A stretch of DNA of 7,847 bases from an uncultured Oscillospiraceae bacterium (lineage in GTDB: Bacteria; Bacillota; Clostridia; Oscillospirales; Oscillospiraceae): NCBI GenBank assembly GCA_947627085.1, contig CANQUO010000100.1:1-7847 (forward strand). Reading direction: 5' to 3'. The notes under the pieces are model-generated. The model did no database searches. It saw nothing but the letters and a program-made list of their open reading frames with translations, and was not told the origin of the DNA. Shown piece by piece: positions 5,968 through 7,847 of the stretch. Within the stretch, counting starts at the first letter, position 1. Each line of letters opens with the position of its first letter. The position numbers and the translations under genes are program-made.

Positions 5968-6832
5968 TTACAGCGTCCACTGGGCCGGGTGGGGGAGCTG
6001 ATTTTGTTTGCGGTACAGGGACGGGGACATGCCGATGTGCTTGCGGAATACCCGGTTGAACTGGGAAAAGCAGTTAAACCCACAGGGCTCCGCCGCCTCG
6101 GTTATGGGTATGCTGGTGTTCACTAAGAGTGCCTGGACGTTCCTTATCCTCGTCATCTGTATGTAATCCGTGACTGAAAAGCCCGTCTCCTGATTGAAGC
6201 GGTGGGAGACGTAGCTGGGGCTGATGCAAAACTCACGGGCCAGGCTCTCCAGCGACAGGTCCTCCGGGTAGTGGGCGTGGATGAAGCCCGCCACGGCGTA
6301 GACCTTCTTCTCCATCTCCGTAAGCTCGGACTGGTTTGAGTAGATATTGTTGTCCCGGTTCAAAAAGAGGAGTATGAGAAATTCCACGAATTTCTGGTGG
6401 ATTATGAGGTTGCGCATGGGGTCCTTTTTGGGGGCCAGCCGGTATATAGCGGAAGATGGGGACCTCCCGGTCAAACATGTGGAGGAGCTGCCCGTACTCG
6501 TCGGAGAGCCCCGCCACGGTGGAGGGGATGTTGAACTGGATAATGAGCCTCCGGCAGGGCTTGCCCGCCGGGTACTGGGTCTTGTGGAGGCGATTGGGGG
6601 AGATGCCAACGATGTCGAAGGCCCGTACCTCGTAGGGTATGCCCTCGATAAAGTGGACGGCCTCGGGGCATAAGGGGATGCATATCTCAAAAAAGGTGTG
6701 GAAGTGTGGGAACACCATGTTTATATCGGCGCTTCTGGTGTCGTAGTCGAAAAAATAAAATATGGTGTCGTTTTCCTCGTTGACGTGTATGTAGTATTTG
6801 TCCTCATAGAGCATGAGATTTTGGACGGTCAT
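5968..6832 (-). pseudogene. AraC-family regulator, split by a one-base frameshift
   Basis: The 5' part, read from the ATG at 6832, encodes a cupin-like sensor domain (FPHFHTFFEICIPL, then AFDIVGISPNRLHKTQYPAG). The 3' part, in the next frame, encodes a complete two-helix-turn-helix AraC DNA-binding domain (LSLESLAREFCISPSYVSHRF, later CGFNCFSQFNRVFRKHIGMSPS). Sense changes frame between FDREVPIFRY and MRNLIIHQK, within about 6418-6455, where five C and five A adjoin on the coding strand (6425-6434). The span is 865 nt; removing one base gives 287 residues, the normal AraC length. Each frame stays open well past the junction but reads as nonsense there. The start has GGAGGTG (6838-6844) and overlaps the glycosidase stop (ATGA). 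It probably controls the surrounding sugar operon. If the shift is real, the second half could still be made from the ATG at 6417 as a domain-only protein. Either a sequence error or a recent mutation would explain it. Confidence 0.85.
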
Positions 6833-7847
6833 GACGACACCTCCAGCCCCTCGCAGGAGCTTAAGCGCATGGGGGAGACGAGCTTTTCGGCCATTTCGTC
6901 ATCGGCGGACAGGCGAAGATAACGGAAGGACGAATTATGTACGTTGTGGGCGGTTATGTAGGATAGTCCCGGCTCGGGGTCGGGGATACCGGGCTTGGGG
7001 CGAAGATCGTGAAGGCCCTTCTCCCGGTCCGTGACGCTCCGAAGGCGGATGCTCACGTTGTCGAGGACCAGGTCCGATATACCGCCGGGGGCGTGGGAGT
7101 AGAAGAGCGCCCCGTTTTCACCCTCGCACATTATGCCGCTGAAAAATATGTTGCGAACAGCGCCCACCTTCGTGTCCTCGTGCCTTGGAAGGACCGTTAT
7201 GGCTATGGGCTCGGCCGAGCCCCAGTACATGTCAGGGTGGAAGAGCCGGGTCTCAATGAAAATATTGCGGAAGGACACGTTCTCGATGGACCCTGGGTCC
7301 CGGAGCTGCAGTGATATGCCCCGGTTGGAGCGGCTTATGACGCAGTTTTCCACAAGGATGTTCCTGAAAAGGTCCTCGCTCTCCGTGCCGAATTTTATGG
7401 CCGCGCTGGTGGAGGTCAGAGTACAGTTCGTGACGGTTATGTTCTCGCAGGGGCCGTATTTCATGGCGGCCAGGGTGTTTTTGAACACTATGCAGTCGTC
7501 GGCGGCCTCGATGTGGCAGTTGGAGATGCGCACGTTCCGGCAGTGGTCCGGGTCGATGCCGTCGCAGTTTGCCATGCGGAGGTCGTTTAGTATCCGCACC
7601 CCGTCTATTAGCACGTCCCGGCACCCCACAAGGTGCACCGTCCAGAAGGCGCTTTTCGTCAGCGTCACCTCTCGGACCGTGACATTGTCGCAGTCCTCGA
7701 AAAAGAGCAGGGGCGCCCGGGGGTAAAACGCCCCCTCGATGTGCCACTTCGTCACCTCGCCGTAAAAAGCCCGCTGATTTCCGTCTATCTTTCCGGGGCC
7801 GGAGAGGGTCACGTCGTGGCAGTGGCCGGCGTAGATGAAAAATCTTT
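6829..7847 (-). CDS. GH28-like glycoside hydrolase (5' end off window)
   Basis: A right-handed parallel beta-helix protein of the polygalacturonase family, GH28, whose known members cleave galacturonan or rhamnogalacturonan. The 338 visible residues run to the stop at 6829. The frame is open to the right edge (beginning RFFIYAGHCHD), so the N-terminus and any signal peptide are outside. The GTG at 7812 is internal, not a convincing start. SGPGKIDGNQ is the typical entry to the helix. NCDGIDPD supplies the NxD motif and AADDCIVFK the DD motif, at about visible residues 93-100 and 114-122. The GHG and RIK motifs of classical pectinases are not seen: STSAAIKFGTES and NRGISLQLRDPG occupy the corresponding positions. 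This agrees with a divergent bacterial GH28 subgroup, so substrate is uncertain. Repeated NVxxxN-type turns reflect the helix coils. Its stop overlaps the AraC start by 4 bp. Confidence 0.85.
   Translation of the reverse strand, partial: RFFIYAGHCHDVTLSGPGKIDGNQRAFYGEVTKWHIEGAFYPRAPLLFFEDCDNVTVREVTLTKSAFWTVHLVGCRDVLIDGVRILNDLRMANCDGIDPDHCRNVRISNCHIEAADDCIVFKNTLAAMKYGPCENITVTNCTLTSTSAAIKFGTESEDLFRNILVENCVISRSNRGISLQLRDPGSIENVSFRNIFIETRLFHPDMYWGSAEPIAITVLPRHEDTKVGAVRNIFFSGIMCEGENGALFYSHAPGGISDLVLDNVSIRLRSVTDREKGLHDLRPKPGIPDPEPGLSYITAHNVHNSSFRYLRLSADDEMAEKLVSPMRLSSCEGLEVSS

Noticed and set aside
6425..6434. Programmed ribosomal frameshifting at the C5-A5 run in the AraC gene.
   Set aside because: The required shift is +1, no stop codon lies close behind in the first frame, and the A-run is too short for typical transcriptional slippage; an indel or error is simpler.
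7810..7812. GTG as the start of the GH28-like gene.
   Set aside because: The reading frame and family-like sequence (FIYAGHCHDVTLSG) continue upstream to the window edge, and no ribosome binding site precedes the GTG.

Overview
This is a GC-rich window from what looks like a Gram-positive, probably gut-associated Clostridia (Bacillota). The reasons are strong AGGAGG-type ribosome binding sites, a consensus sigma-A promoter (TTGACA, 17 bp, TATAAT), frequent use of ATA for Ile in a GC-rich background, and a clostridial-style MarR/ABC exporter unit. No taxonomic assignment finer than this can be supported from the sequence alone.

Left part (1-2079, minus strand): a MarR-family repressor gene overlaps by 4 bp (ATGA) the start of an ABC exporter gene that runs off the left edge. 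A consensus promoter drives the pair leftwards. Its nucleotide-binding site has Asp at the catalytic-Glu position, which suggests one half of a heterodimeric multidrug-type exporter whose partner lies beyond the edge.

Middle (2080-5112): amino-sugar catabolism. On the plus strand, nagA (GlcNAc-6-P deacetylase) is followed by a ROK sugar kinase. On the minus strand, nagB (GlcN-6-P deaminase) converges on the kinase gene, with an 8 bp overlap of the coding ends. Together they could take GlcNAc to GlcNAc-6-P, GlcN-6-P and fructose-6-P. The space between kinase and nagB cannot hold a terminator. Instead, a strong plus-strand terminator lies past the nagB start (5077-5112), and a good minus-strand terminator candidate is embedded in the kinase coding sequence (3980-4017). 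If both are used, the two mRNAs overlap antisense by about 1.1 kb.

Right part (5119-7847, minus strand): a tightly packed run of a GH28-like (pectinase-fold) glycosidase gene (5' end off the right edge), an AraC-family regulator and a class II ketose-bisphosphate aldolase. It leads into nagB. The glycosidase stop and AraC start overlap (ATGA), and the AraC stop codon is part of the aldolase ribosome binding site. The AraC gene reads correctly only if one extra base near 6418-6455 is removed, so it is either a recent frameshift or a sequence error.

The enzymes themselves are familiar families. The most unusual aspect is the interleaved transcription architecture of nagA-kinase against nagB. 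No gene-free stretch exceeds about 200 bases. No tRNA, rRNA, CRISPR array, insertion sequence or attachment site was seen.
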